Shown: one piece after another, positions 20,246 through 28,451 of the stretch | Numbering within the stretch: the first letter of the stretch is position 1 | Layout: each line of letters starts with the position of its first letter | NCBI GenBank assembly: GCA_003577145.1 | Contig: QEUP01000015.1 | Location: forward strand, 62,001-126,000 | Length of the DNA: 64,000 bases | Direction of reading: 5' to 3' | Origin: Acidobacteriota bacterium | GTDB taxonomy: Bacteria; Actinomycetota; Acidimicrobiia; Acidimicrobiales; Microtrichaceae | Made by a program: the position numbers and the translations under genes | Notes under the pieces: generated by a model | Told to the model about the DNA's origin: nothing | The model's database searches: none | What the model saw: only the letters and a program-made list of their open reading frames with translations

Positions 20246-20521
20246 ATGACCCAGCGGGCAGAGCACAGGACCCACGCTGATCACGCCGGTATCAGCCGAG
20301 GCGAGACCACCTTGCTGCTGAACCGCGACCTCAACGAATGGTGCCGCCGGATCGCGGCGGTTCACCACCGGGCGGAACGGCTTCGCCGGCACTCGCGTCA
20401 TCTCACACCCGGCATCCGCGAACGGGTCTTCAGGATCGCGGCCGAAGCAGAGATCGGTGCTCACCGCCTCGAGAGCGGCCGCTCCCGTTTCTCGCTGGTC
20501 GAGTACTCGCTGGCGTCATGA
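20246..20521 (+). CDS. Small basic protein coupled to a PASTA-domain gene
   Basis: Encodes 91 aa. ATG 20246 follows GGAGGA at a 7-nt spacing. It is Arg/His-rich and predicted helical (WCRRIAAVHHRAERLRRHSRHL, IRERVFRIAAEAEIG), with no membrane segment. Its stop overlaps the ATG of the next gene (ATGA, 4-nt overlap), so the pair is translationally coupled. I do not recognise the family. It could be a cytoplasmic partner of the membrane protein it precedes. Confidence 0.6.
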   Translation: MTQRAEHRTHADHAGISRGETTLLLNRDLNEWCRRIAAVHHRAERLRRHSRHLTPGIRERVFRIAAEAEIGAHRLESGRSRFSLVEYSLAS

Positions 20522-21306
20522 ATCAGGCTCACACAACCGTCTACCGGGAGTTGCCGTTGGTCGTGCCACATCCCCAACGACGCGTGCCGCGGTGGGGCTG
20601 GGCTCTGGCTGTTGTCGCGTTCGCTGCCGGGGCGGCTCTGGCCGTGGCAGCAGTTGAGTACGACGAGGTGGTCCGGGAATGGTTGTCTCTGGCAGGGGCC
20701 TCCGAGGCCGGTGCCGGCGAGGACACCTCGGCCGGCGAGTCGACAGCGGTGACCACCGCCGAACCCACAGACGCGGCCAACGGGCCTGTTGGCCTCGACA
20801 CCGAGGAGGAGGTCGAGTCGGGACCCACCGAGCAGGAAGGTGCCGACAGCTCGACCGTCACCGACACTGCTCAACCGGATGACTCGGGCGCATCTCCGGA
20901 GAGCGCCTCGCCGTCCTCCCCGTCCACCGACGTCGCGGTTCCGAACCTCAACGGAACCGGCCGCGCCGAAGCCGAGCAGACGCTGTGGGACCTGGGCCTC
21001 AGTCCCGTTTCCGAGTTCGCTTCCGACGGTGGAAGCCCCGGGGTGGTGATCGGTTGCGATGTCTGTGGCACCTCGGTCCAGCCGCTCAGCACCGTCGTGC
21101 TCACCGTCAGCGCCGAGCCGGCCCCTGATGTCCATGGCCTGAGCGAGGCGATTGCCTCCAGCACCATCACCAGCGCCGGACTGAGCCCCTACGCCGTGTA
21201 CGGGCCGTCACCCACCGTCCCTGCCGGCAACGTCTATGACCAGTCGCCAGTCGGATCGGTACCGCAAGACGGCGTGGTGATGATCTGGGTGAGCACCGGT
21301 CCCTGA
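20518..21306 (+). CDS. Membrane-anchored PASTA-domain protein
   Basis: Encodes 262 aa, starting in the ATGA overlap. A short cytoplasmic tail (to about residue 27) precedes one transmembrane helix (WGWALAVVAFAAGAALAVAAV). A low-complexity acidic S/T/E/A linker follows (about 55-140), then two PASTA repeats (DVAVPNLNGTGRAEAEQTLWDLGLSPV..., and HGLSEAIASSTITSAGLSPY...). PASTA modules bind peptidoglycan fragments or beta-lactams in Ser/Thr kinases and penicillin-binding proteins. Here there is no kinase or transpeptidase domain, so a wall-sensing or scaffolding role is inference. The first repeat has two Cys (GCDVCGTS), unusual for PASTA. Confidence 0.75.
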   Translation: MNQAHTTVYRELPLVVPHPQRRVPRWGWALAVVAFAAGAALAVAAVEYDEVVREWLSLAGASEAGAGEDTSAGESTAVTTAEPTDAANGPVGLDTEEEVESGPTEQEGADSSTVTDTAQPDDSGASPESASPSSPSTDVAVPNLNGTGRAEAEQTLWDLGLSPVSEFASDGGSPGVVIGCDVCGTSVQPLSTVVLTVSAEPAPDVHGLSEAIASSTITSAGLSPYAVYGPSPTVPAGNVYDQSPVGSVPQDGVVMIWVSTGP

Positions 21307-21347
21307 TGCCACGGCCACACCTGCGGCCGGGTTGCGCCAAGGGCCCA

Positions 21348-21353
21348 TAGACT
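21348..21353 (+). promoter_or_regulatory. -10 box TAGACT of the DtxR-like gene (leaderless)
   Basis: TAGACT lies 6 nt before GTG 21360, with no Shine-Dalgarno sequence. The same hexamer at the same or similar distance precedes the dtd and hemQ starts. Confidence 0.5.
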
Positions 21354-21359
21354 TGATGC

Positions 21360-22106
21360 GTGACTGCACCGCCACGTACCACCTACCACCCCGCCTTCGA
21401 GGAGTACTGCGAGGCCATCTTCGAGCTCCACGAGGACGACGTCGCGGTGATCCAGGCGCGTATCGCAGATCGCCTCGGTGTCTCACGCCCAGCGGTGTCG
21501 GAGATGATCAGGCGAATGGAGGATGAGGGGCTCGTCGAGATCGACCAGCGGATCACCCTCACCGACAAGGGCCGTCGCCTCGCCGAAAGAGTCGTGCGCC
21601 GGCACCGGCTCGCCGAGCGCTTTCTCACCGATGTGCTCGGGCTGTCTTGGGCCGAGGCCCACAACGAAGCGGGCAAGTGGGAGCACGTGATCTCCGAAAA
21701 GGTCGAAGCTGCCCTTGATCGCCTGCTGGGTGAGCCGACCACCTGCCCGCACGGCAACCCCATCCCCGGCTCGGGCTACTCGGCACCCGAGACCGTGAGC
21801 CTCAACCAGCTGGGTGTCGGCCAGACCTTCGTCGTGTGCCGCATCCCCGAAGAGCTCGAGTTCACCCCTGGCCTGCTCGACTTCCTCGAGGAGGGGGGTG
21901 TCCGCCCCGGGATGAGAGGTGTGCTCACCGCCTGTTCACCGGACGGGACCATGACCGTCGAGATAGAGGGGAGCCACGTGGGCGTGGGGTCCTTCGCGAG
22001 CGAGCGGATCCTAGTCACCTCGAATGTGTTCGGGATCGAAGACCACCGGCGAGTCACCGATGAAGCGGGTCCCGACACGATCACCCCGCTTGAAAGCGGG
22101 CGCTGA
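21360..22106 (+). CDS. DtxR/MntR-family metal-dependent regulator
   Basis: Encodes 248 aa from GTG 21360. The N-terminal winged helix (ARIADRLGVSRPAVSEMIRRMEDEGLV) and dimerisation/metal domain align well with DtxR (RRHRLAERFLTDVLGL; WEHVISEKVEAAL; GNPIPG), and a C-terminal SH3/FeoA-like domain follows. Ancillary-site ligands H82, E86 and H101, plus E108 and H109, are conserved. The primary-site Cys (DtxR C102, MntR E99) is Gly105, and the DtxR Met10 position is Glu15. Metal preference may therefore differ from Fe(II) or Mn(II). Its 3' end overlaps the convergent ABC ATPase gene by 96 bp, and that gene is a likely functional relative. Confidence 0.85.
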   Translation: MTAPPRTTYHPAFEEYCEAIFELHEDDVAVIQARIADRLGVSRPAVSEMIRRMEDEGLVEIDQRITLTDKGRRLAERVVRRHRLAERFLTDVLGLSWAEAHNEAGKWEHVISEKVEAALDRLLGEPTTCPHGNPIPGSGYSAPETVSLNQLGVGQTFVVCRIPEELEFTPGLLDFLEEGGVRPGMRGVLTACSPDGTMTVEIEGSHVGVGSFASERILVTSNVFGIEDHRRVTDEAGPDTITPLESGR

Positions 22107-23099
22107 CGTGGCCCGTACGTGGATGCTGACCCCGCCGTCGAGGCTGACGAGGTAGACGGTGTCGTGACCGTAGTACTCGACCAGCTCCACCACACCGCGA
22201 TTGCCGGGCTCCAACTCGACGTCCTCGGGCCGTACCGCGACCTCGACCGCTCCCGTGTACGAGCCACCGGATGCCAGCATCCCGATGGGGGTTTCAAGGT
22301 GGCCGTCGCTCGCCTGAGCCGGCAGGAGGTTGGCATCGCCCACGAAGCGGGCGATCCAGGGACTGGCCGGCCGCAGGTAGAGCTCTGAGGGAGTGGCCTG
22401 TTGCACGATGAGCCCCCGGTTCATGACCGCCACCTCGTCACCGAGCACGAACGCCTCCTCCTGATCGTGGGTGACGAAGACGGCAGTGACGCCGAGGCTC
22501 GTCAAGAGGCGATGCACCTCGGAGCGGACCTGCACCCGCAGGTTCGTGTCGAGATTGGAGAAGGGCTCGTCGAGCAGCAGGACCGCGGGCTCCGGTGCCA
22601 ACGCCCGCGCGATGGCGACCCGCTGCTGCTGTCCGCCGGAGAGAGTGCCCGGCATGCGGTCGCCCATACCCGCCAGGCCCACCATCTCCAGTGCGCCGGC
22701 CACGCGGACGTCGGTGTCGGCACCCTTGCCGATGCCGTAAGCCACGTTCCTCGCCACGCTCATGTGCGGGAACAGCGCCCAGTCCTGGAAGACCATCCCG
22801 ACCCGCCGTCGCTCGGGGGCGACGTGCAGGTCGGGGCCTGTCACCGGCTCGCCGCCGATCGCTATCGCGCCGGCGTCGGCGGTCTCCAGGCCGGCGATCG
22901 AGCGCAGGAGCGTGGTCTTCCCGCAGCCGCTGGGCCCGAGCAGGGCCACGATCGAGCCCGGATCGACCCTGAGGTCGACACCTCGCAGGACCCGCTGAGC
23001 ACCGAAGGACTTCTCGAGGGCCCCCACATCGATGGCCGAGGTGCTGGCCTCGTCCCTCTTCCCCTCCCTCGCCTGGTCCTCGAGCGAGATGTTCAGCAT
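22011..23099 (-). CDS. FbpC/PotA-type ABC transporter ATPase
   Basis: Encodes 362 aa. Walker A GPSGCGKTT, FQDWALFPHM Q-loop, LSGGQQQR signature, LLDEPFSNLD Walker B and the VTHDQEEA switch are intact. The C-terminal TOBE-like part (EVAVRPEDVELEP ... VSIHVRATSAPAFKRGD) is typical of Fe(III), spermidine or sulfate importers; the shape is closest to FbpC. There is no permease or binding-protein gene beside it, so it must pair with subunits elsewhere. It lies 10 nt downstream of the HelD-like gene and overlaps the DtxR-like gene tail to tail. Confidence 0.85.
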   Translation of the reverse strand: MLNISLEDQAREGKRDEASTSAIDVGALEKSFGAQRVLRGVDLRVDPGSIVALLGPSGCGKTTLLRSIAGLETADAGAIAIGGEPVTGPDLHVAPERRRVGMVFQDWALFPHMSVARNVAYGIGKGADTDVRVAGALEMVGLAGMGDRMPGTLSGGQQQRVAIARALAPEPAVLLLDEPFSNLDTNLRVQVRSEVHRLLTSLGVTAVFVTHDQEEAFVLGDEVAVMNRGLIVQQATPSELYLRPASPWIARFVGDANLLPAQASDGHLETPIGMLASGGSYTGAVEVAVRPEDVELEPGNRGVVELVEYYGHDTVYLVSLDGGVSIHVRATSAPAFKRGDRVGTRFIGDSPVVFDPEHIRGD

Positions 23100-23109
23100 G
23101 CTTAACAGC

Positions 23110-25167
23110 TTACCCGAGCGGTTCGGCCAACACCGGGGGAAGCGCCTCGGCGTGCACGATCCCGAGTCGCTTGGTCGCCCGTGTCAGCGCTACGTAAAGG
23201 GCGCGCGGGCCCTGCGCCTCCTCGGTGAGGATGGCGGCGGGCTCGACCACGATGCAGGCATCCAGCTCGAGGCCCTTGACCAGACCGACGGGCACGAGGG
23301 TCACCTGGTGCTCGAGGCCGTGACGATCGGCGTGCCCGAAATCCACGCCCGCAGCTTCCAGTGCAGCTTCCGTGTCGGCCACCAGGGATTCCGGGGCGAT
23401 CACGGCCAAGGTTCCACTCGACAAGGCCTCCAGCTCGCGCTGTACCTCTCCCGCCACCGTGTGGGCCAAGGAGGCATGAACGGCGGGGGTGATGACAGGG
23501 TTGTCGCCCTCCTCGCGGATCGATCGTGGCGGGCGCAGATCGGGCGCCGCTTCCCGCAGCACCCGGGCCGCCAGCTCCATGCTCGGACCTGGCACCCGAT
23601 AGCCGATCGTCAGCTCCGCCCGGCGGGGAGGCCGGCGATCGGGGAGATGCTCGAGGATCGACTCCCAGTCCTCGTGGGCCCATGCCCCGGTGGCCTGCGC
23701 GATGTCGCCCACGATCGTCATCGAGCCGTTCAGTGAGCGGCGCTTCAGGACGCGAAGCTCCATCGGTGACAGGTCCTGGGCCTCGTCTATGACGATGTGG
23801 CCGTAGGTACGCAGCTCGTCCTCCTCGCGGTGCGCTGGCCGTGGGCCGAGACGGGCGCGGGCCTCGTCCAGAAGTGGCACGTCCTGACGGGTCCAGACGA
23901 CGTCGTCGGCTCTCGCCGCGCGTGGCCGGTACAGCAGGGTCAACTCGGAGGCGTCGAGGTGTCTGCCGGCGGCGAGCGCCAGGAGGGCAGGTGAACCGAA
24001 CAGATCGTGAAGGAGCTGAGCGGGGCTGAGCACCGGCCACATCCATTCGAGCGCCTTCCGGATCTCGAGGGTGCGGCGCGTGCGCTCACGAAGGGTCTTG
24101 GGATCGACCTGGCCCCGGCCGCTCGCGGCCAGGACATCGAAGAACCGCTCCTCCACGAACCGGCGGGCGGCGTTGTGGGATCGGAACCGGCGGCGGGCCT
24201 CGGTGACGATCTCGAGGCTCTGGTCAACCGTGAATCGAAGGGTCTGGAGCCCGTAGCCGAGCGCGAGGTCGCAACGCAGCGGCCGCTCGCGATCCCGGAC
24301 TGCTTTGGCCACCAGCTTCGTCATCCGCAGGTCACCCTTCACGCGGCCGACGGCCGGCGGGTCGTATCCCTGCACCCGCACCGCCGGTGCCAGCAGGTCA
24401 CCGAGCACTGCGAGCTCCACTCCGGCCTCTCCCAGCGACGGCAGGACCTGGTCGATGTATCCCAGGAAGAGCCGGTTGGGGCCGACAACGAGGACGCCTT
24501 GCCCCTCGAGCGGGAAGCGGTGGGTGTAGAGCAGGTAGGCAGCTCGGTGCAGCGCCACGACCGTCTTGCCCGTACCGGGGCCGCCCTGCACGACGAGAAC
24601 GCCGGGCAGCTCGGATCGGATCACCTCGTCCTGCTCCCCTTGGATCGTGGCGACGATGTCGGACAGCTTGCCGGTACGGCTCTCCTCGAGCGCCGACATC
24701 AGCGCGCCGTGGCCCGTGACGCCGCCATCGTCGAGCTCGAGCGCGGCCTCACCGAAGAACTCGTCTTCGATGTCGAGCAGCTCCCGACCACGGGTGGCGA
24801 AGTGGCGGCGACGCAGCAAGCCCATCGGCTCACGCCCGGTCGCGCGGTAGAAGGGCTCGGCCACCGGCGCCCGCCAATCGACGACCACGGGCTCCTGGCG
24901 TGAATCGGACACCGCCAGTCGGCCGATGTAGAACTGCTCCTCGGCGTGACCGCCGTTGCCGCCGTTGTCCCTGGCCAAATCGGCGTGGTCGCCCTCCGGC
25001 TCCGGTTCGGGCCCGTCGATGGCGTGCCGGTCGATGCGCCCGAAGCACAACGAGTGATCGCCCAGCTCCAGCTGCGACAGACGGGAGAGCATCGTGTCCC
25101 AGATCACGTCCCGTTCGAAACGGGCTTGGTTGGGCCCCCCTCGGCCTACCTCGACCAGCTCGCGCAT
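23110..25167 (-). CDS. HelD-like UvrD/SF1 helicase (RNA polymerase recycling factor family)
   Basis: Encodes 685 aa from the first conventional start, ATG 25167. The family signature region FYIGRLAVSD...VVDWRAPVAEPFYRATG is present, with Walker A GGPGTGKT, VIDEAQDLSPMELRVLKRR, and the C-terminal motifs VPVGLVKGLELDACIVVEP and ALYVALTRATKRLGIVH. HelD proteins remove stalled RNA polymerase from nucleic acid, and actinobacterial members also protect against rifamycins. The reading frame and recognisable N-terminal coiled-coil (ELRAEQAYIDFAYECLEETR) continue upstream to about 25251, where GGGAGG precedes an ATC. The true start may be that non-standard codon, giving 713 aa. Confidence 0.88.
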   Translation of the reverse strand: MRELVEVGRGGPNQARFERDVIWDTMLSRLSQLELGDHSLCFGRIDRHAIDGPEPEPEGDHADLARDNGGNGGHAEEQFYIGRLAVSDSRQEPVVVDWRAPVAEPFYRATGREPMGLLRRRHFATRGRELLDIEDEFFGEAALELDDGGVTGHGALMSALEESRTGKLSDIVATIQGEQDEVIRSELPGVLVVQGGPGTGKTVVALHRAAYLLYTHRFPLEGQGVLVVGPNRLFLGYIDQVLPSLGEAGVELAVLGDLLAPAVRVQGYDPPAVGRVKGDLRMTKLVAKAVRDRERPLRCDLALGYGLQTLRFTVDQSLEIVTEARRRFRSHNAARRFVEERFFDVLAASGRGQVDPKTLRERTRRTLEIRKALEWMWPVLSPAQLLHDLFGSPALLALAAGRHLDASELTLLYRPRAARADDVVWTRQDVPLLDEARARLGPRPAHREEDELRTYGHIVIDEAQDLSPMELRVLKRRSLNGSMTIVGDIAQATGAWAHEDWESILEHLPDRRPPRRAELTIGYRVPGPSMELAARVLREAAPDLRPPRSIREEGDNPVITPAVHASLAHTVAGEVQRELEALSSGTLAVIAPESLVADTEAALEAAGVDFGHADRHGLEHQVTLVPVGLVKGLELDACIVVEPAAILTEEAQGPRALYVALTRATKRLGIVHAEALPPVLAEPLG

Positions 25168-25381
25168 GCGGCTGGCCGCCTCCCTCGTCTCCTCCAGACA
25201 CTCGTAGGCGAAGTCGATGTATGCCTGCTCGGCTCGGAGTTCTGGGTGGATCGTGAGCCTCCCGTCGGCCCGCTGGTGATCACCGAAAAAGGGGTAATGG
25301 ACAAGTGTATCGGCCCGGCGCTCAGCGTCCCCACCGTGGCGGCTAGTGGCGGCTGCGGGGCAGGGCCGAGAGAATGAAGGC

Positions 25382-26350
25382 GTGCCATCGATAGGACTGG
25401 TCTTGGGAGCCGGGGGCGTGCTGGGCGGGTCCTTTCATTCCGGCGTACTTGCGGCGATCCACGACGCCACCGACTGGGACGCGCGCAAGGCCGACGTCAT
25501 CGTCGGGACCTCCGCCGGCGCAACCACCGCGGCATCGCTGCGCGCCGGGCTGTCGCCGGCCGACCACTTCGCCCGGGCAACCGGATCGCCCCCCTCCGAC
25601 GAGGGCACGGCCCTGCTCGGCCGGATCGAGCGGCCTTATGACATACCCGACCGGCGTCCCCGGCTTCGGGGACTCGGCAATCCCACCGCGGCCCGCCTCG
25701 TCTGGGCCGCGGTGCGAACCTGGCCGATCCGCCCGATGATCGCCCTCGCCGGCCTCCTGCCGCGAGGAGAGGTCGACGGCTCGGCGATCCGGGACCGCAT
25801 CGACGCCATGGCCGGCGGTGATTGGCCCGACGACAAGCCTGTCTGGATCTGCGCGGTGCGCCTCGACAACGGGAACCGCGTCGTGTTCGGTCGTGACGAC
25901 GTTTCAGTGGGGAGCTTCGGTGCTGCAGTCCATGCCTCCTCAGCCGTGCCAGGCTTCATCAGGCCCGTCACCATCGACGATGTCGAGTACGTAGACGGGG
26001 CAGCTCACTCGGCCACGAACGCAGATCTGCTCGCCGGCCTCGAACTCGACCTGGTCGTCGTCATCTCACCCAAGTCGGGGCCTCTTCCCGACGCGTCGTG
26101 GCGCTGCTCGTCCATCGCCCGCATCTGGAGCGGCTCGACGCTGTACCGGGAGGTCGACGCCGTCATCGAGAGCGGCACCGAGGTGGTGGTGGTGGAACCC
26201 GACGCCGCGCTGGGGGTCCTCCTCGACAGCAACAGCATGAACCGCAGCGACCGTTCGAAGAGGGCAGCGGTCGCACGTGCCGCCTACGAGAGGTCGCTCC
26301 GGCAATTCCACGAGATCGACCTGTCGCAGTTCGTCGACCGCGCTTCGTGA
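25382..26350 (+). CDS. Patatin-like phospholipase
   Basis: Encodes 322 aa from GTG 25382; a GAGAAT box 6 nt upstream suggests leaderless expression. The oxyanion-hole motif LGAGGVLGG opens the protein, the nucleophile elbow is GTSAG (IVGTSAGATT), and the catalytic dyad Asp is in YVDGAAHSATNADL. This matches bacterial patatins, which hydrolyse acyl esters of phospholipids. No signal peptide. It is divergent from the HelD-like gene and upstream of the heme operon, without an obvious link to either. Confidence 0.88.
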   Translation: MPSIGLVLGAGGVLGGSFHSGVLAAIHDATDWDARKADVIVGTSAGATTAASLRAGLSPADHFARATGSPPSDEGTALLGRIERPYDIPDRRPRLRGLGNPTAARLVWAAVRTWPIRPMIALAGLLPRGEVDGSAIRDRIDAMAGGDWPDDKPVWICAVRLDNGNRVVFGRDDVSVGSFGAAVHASSAVPGFIRPVTIDDVEYVDGAAHSATNADLLAGLELDLVVVISPKSGPLPDASWRCSSIARIWSGSTLYREVDAVIESGTEVVVVEPDAALGVLLDSNSMNRSDRSKRAAVARAAYERSLRQFHEIDLSQFVDRAS

Positions 26351-26439
26351 CCGGTCTCGGCCGCTGACGCTACCCGGGTCCCCACCGTGGACGATAAGGG
26401 CCGGCGCCGGCACCTGGCGAGCCCGGGGAATGATCGGAC

Positions 26440-26445
26440 TAGCGT
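26440..26445 (+). promoter_or_regulatory. -10 box TAGCGT of the heme operon (leaderless)
   Basis: TAGCGT stands 6 nt before GTG 26452. It is the probable promoter for hemE-hemH-hemY-lnt. Confidence 0.4.
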
Positions 26446-26451
26446 GGCCGG

Positions 26452-27531
26452 GTGGTCAGGCCCGCTGCGCAAAGCTCCCCGTTCCTGAGGGCGTGTCGGT
26501 GCGAGCCCGGCGATCGGGTACCCGTCTGGTTCATGCGCCAGGCCGGACGCTCACTGCCCGAGTACCGGTCGGTGCGGGGCCAGGGAAGCATCCTCGAAGC
26601 CATCGCAGATGCCGCTCTCGCAGCCGAGATCACGATCCAGCCGGTACGCCGCTACGGCGTGGATGCCGCCGTTCTCTACAGCGACATCATGGTTCCCGTC
26701 TGGGCCATCGGTTTCGGCGTGGAGGTGACACCGGGTGTCGGACCCGTCATCGATCCACCGTTCCGCCACCGCAGTGACCTGCGGAGACTGCGCCCGCTCG
26801 AACCCGAGATCGACACCCCGTTCGTGATCGAGACGGTCGAAAGGCTCGTTGCCGAACTCGACGTCCCGCTCATCGGCTTCGCCGGAGCACCCTTCACGGT
26901 GGCGAGCTACCTCGTCGAGGGCGGCCCGTCACGCACGTACAGCCGAACGAAGGCGCTGATGTACGGTGACCCTGGTCTGTGGGCGGACCTGCTCGACCGG
27001 CTGGCCGACCTCGCCATCGCCTCGATCCGGTCCCAGGTCACCGGCGGAGCGAGCGCCATACAGCTCTTCGACAGCTGGGCAGGCGCCCTGTCTCCCCCCG
27101 ACTACGAGCGCTTCGCCCTTCCCGCCAGCCAGAAGGTGCTGCGCGCCGCCGGCGAACTGGGTGTGCCGCGCATCCATTTCGGTGTGTCCACCGGCGAGCT
27201 GCTCGGTCCGATGGCCGAGGCCGGCGCCGACGTCGTCGGCGTCGATTGGCGGGTGCCACTCGACACTGCCCGTGACCGGGTCGGTCCCCACCTAGCCCTG
27301 CAGGGGAATCTCGACCCCGCGGTGTGCCTCGCGCCTTGGCCGGCGGCCGCCGCGGCGGCCCGTGATGTGCTGCGGCGCAACCGCGGTCACCCCGGCCACA
27401 TCTTCAACCTCGGTCACGGCGTGCTGCCCGAGACCGACCCGGCGATGCTCGAACAGCTCGTGGAGCTGGTGCACCGTGAGGGCCGAGCCGACGGACCCTG
27501 GCCGGCAGGCGCCGCCGAGGTGGCGACGTGA
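26452..27531 (+). CDS. hemE: Uroporphyrinogen decarboxylase
   Basis: Encodes 359 aa from GTG 26452. The family signature [15 protein letters not shown] (substrate-carboxylate-binding Arg) is near residue 25, followed by [17 protein letters not shown] and the C-terminal [13 protein letters not shown]. It converts uroporphyrinogen III to coproporphyrinogen III in the cytoplasm. It is first of a tightly packed operon: the GTG of hemH overlaps its stop (GTGA). Confidence 0.96.
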   Translation: MVRPAAQSSPFLRACRCEPGDRVPVWFMRQAGRSLPEYRSVRGQGSILEAIADAALAAEITIQPVRRYGVDAAVLYSDIMVPVWAIGFGVEVTPGVGPVIDPPFRHRSDLRRLRPLEPEIDTPFVIETVERLVAELDVPLIGFAGAPFTVASYLVEGGPSRTYSRTKALMYGDPGLWADLLDRLADLAIASIRSQVTGGASAIQLFDSWAGALSPPDYERFALPASQKVLRAAGELGVPRIHFGVSTGELLGPMAEAGADVVGVDWRVPLDTARDRVGPHLALQGNLDPAVCLAPWPAAAAAARDVLRRNRGHPGHIFNLGHGVLPETDPAMLEQLVELVHREGRADGPWPAGAAEVAT

Positions 27532-28451
27532 GCAGCCGTGTCGGCGTGCTCGTCATGGCTTACGGCTCACCCGCCGGCCCCGACGCGATCGAAGCATTCC
27601 TCACCCACATCGGGCGAGGGCGGGCCCCCAGCCCCGCGGAAGTAGCCGACCTGCGGCGGCGCTACCGCGCCATCGGGGGGCTCTCACCGCTCGCCGCGCG
27701 AACCGAGGCACAGAGATCGAAGCTGGCCTCCCTGCTCGGTGAGACCCTGCCCGGCGTCGTCGTCGCACGGGGCAACCGCCACGCCCCGCCGTTCATAGAA
27801 GATGCAGTCGGGCAGTTGGCGGACTCCGGTGTGAGCGAGATCGTGGGGCTGGTCATGGCCCCGCACTTCTCGACTGCGGGTGTGGGACAGTACCTCGAAC
27901 GTTGTTCTCGATCTGCTGGTCAACGGGGGCTCGGCTTCCACGGCATCGAGAGCTGGCACCTGCTGGAGGAGTTCGTCGACTTCCTCGCCCGTGGCGTCAC
28001 GGCTGAGCTCGACCGGATGCCGGCAGCGACAACCGTGTTGTTCTCGGCACACAGCCTGCCCGAACGTGTGCTCACCGACGACCCCTACGAGCCGGCACTC
28101 CGGGAGTCAGCCGGCCTGGCAGCCCGTCGAGCCGGCCTTCACCCGTGCGCCGGCTGGTCACTCACTTGGCAGAGCGCGGGCCCCACACCGGAGCCGTGGA
28201 GGGGCCCGGACGTCACCGCGGTCATCAGGCAGCTCGCCGAGACCGGTCGGTCCGAGGGCGTGGTCGTGTGCCCTCAGGGCTTCGTGTCGGACCACTTGGA
28301 GGTTCTCTACGACCTCGACATAGAGGCCAGGGGCGTGGCCGAGGCAGTGGGGCTTCGCTTCGCCCGCACGCCGGTGGTCAACGATGACACGCCGGTGATG
28401 CGGGGGCTGGCAGCGCTGATCGCGGCACGGGTGGGTAGCGACCGTGGCTGA
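27528..28451 (+). CDS. hemH: Ferrochelatase (probably coproporphyrin ferrochelatase)
   Basis: Encodes 307 aa, GTG start in a 4-nt overlap with hemE. Recognisable motifs: [43 protein letters not shown] (His of the active site), [17 protein letters not shown] and [18 protein letters not shown]. In actinobacteria this enzyme (CpfC) inserts iron into coproporphyrin III, and the HemQ/ChdC gene at 52.6 kb supports that route here. The Cys residues do not form an obvious [2Fe-2S] ligand set. Confidence 0.95.
   Translation: MSSRVGVLVMAYGSPAGPDAIEAFLTHIGRGRAPSPAEVADLRRRYRAIGGLSPLAARTEAQRSKLASLLGETLPGVVVARGNRHAPPFIEDAVGQLADSGVSEIVGLVMAPHFSTAGVGQYLERCSRSAGQRGLGFHGIESWHLLEEFVDFLARGVTAELDRMPAATTVLFSAHSLPERVLTDDPYEPALRESAGLAARRAGLHPCAGWSLTWQSAGPTPEPWRGPDVTAVIRQLAETGRSEGVVVCPQGFVSDHLEVLYDLDIEARGVAEAVGLRFARTPVVNDDTPVMRGLAALIAARVGSDRG

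Noticed and set aside
20129-20464. A 112-codon N-terminal extension of Lhr
   Set aside because: It overlaps the small gene at 20246 and does not resemble Lhr; the ATG at 20128 gives the family's normal length and N-terminus.
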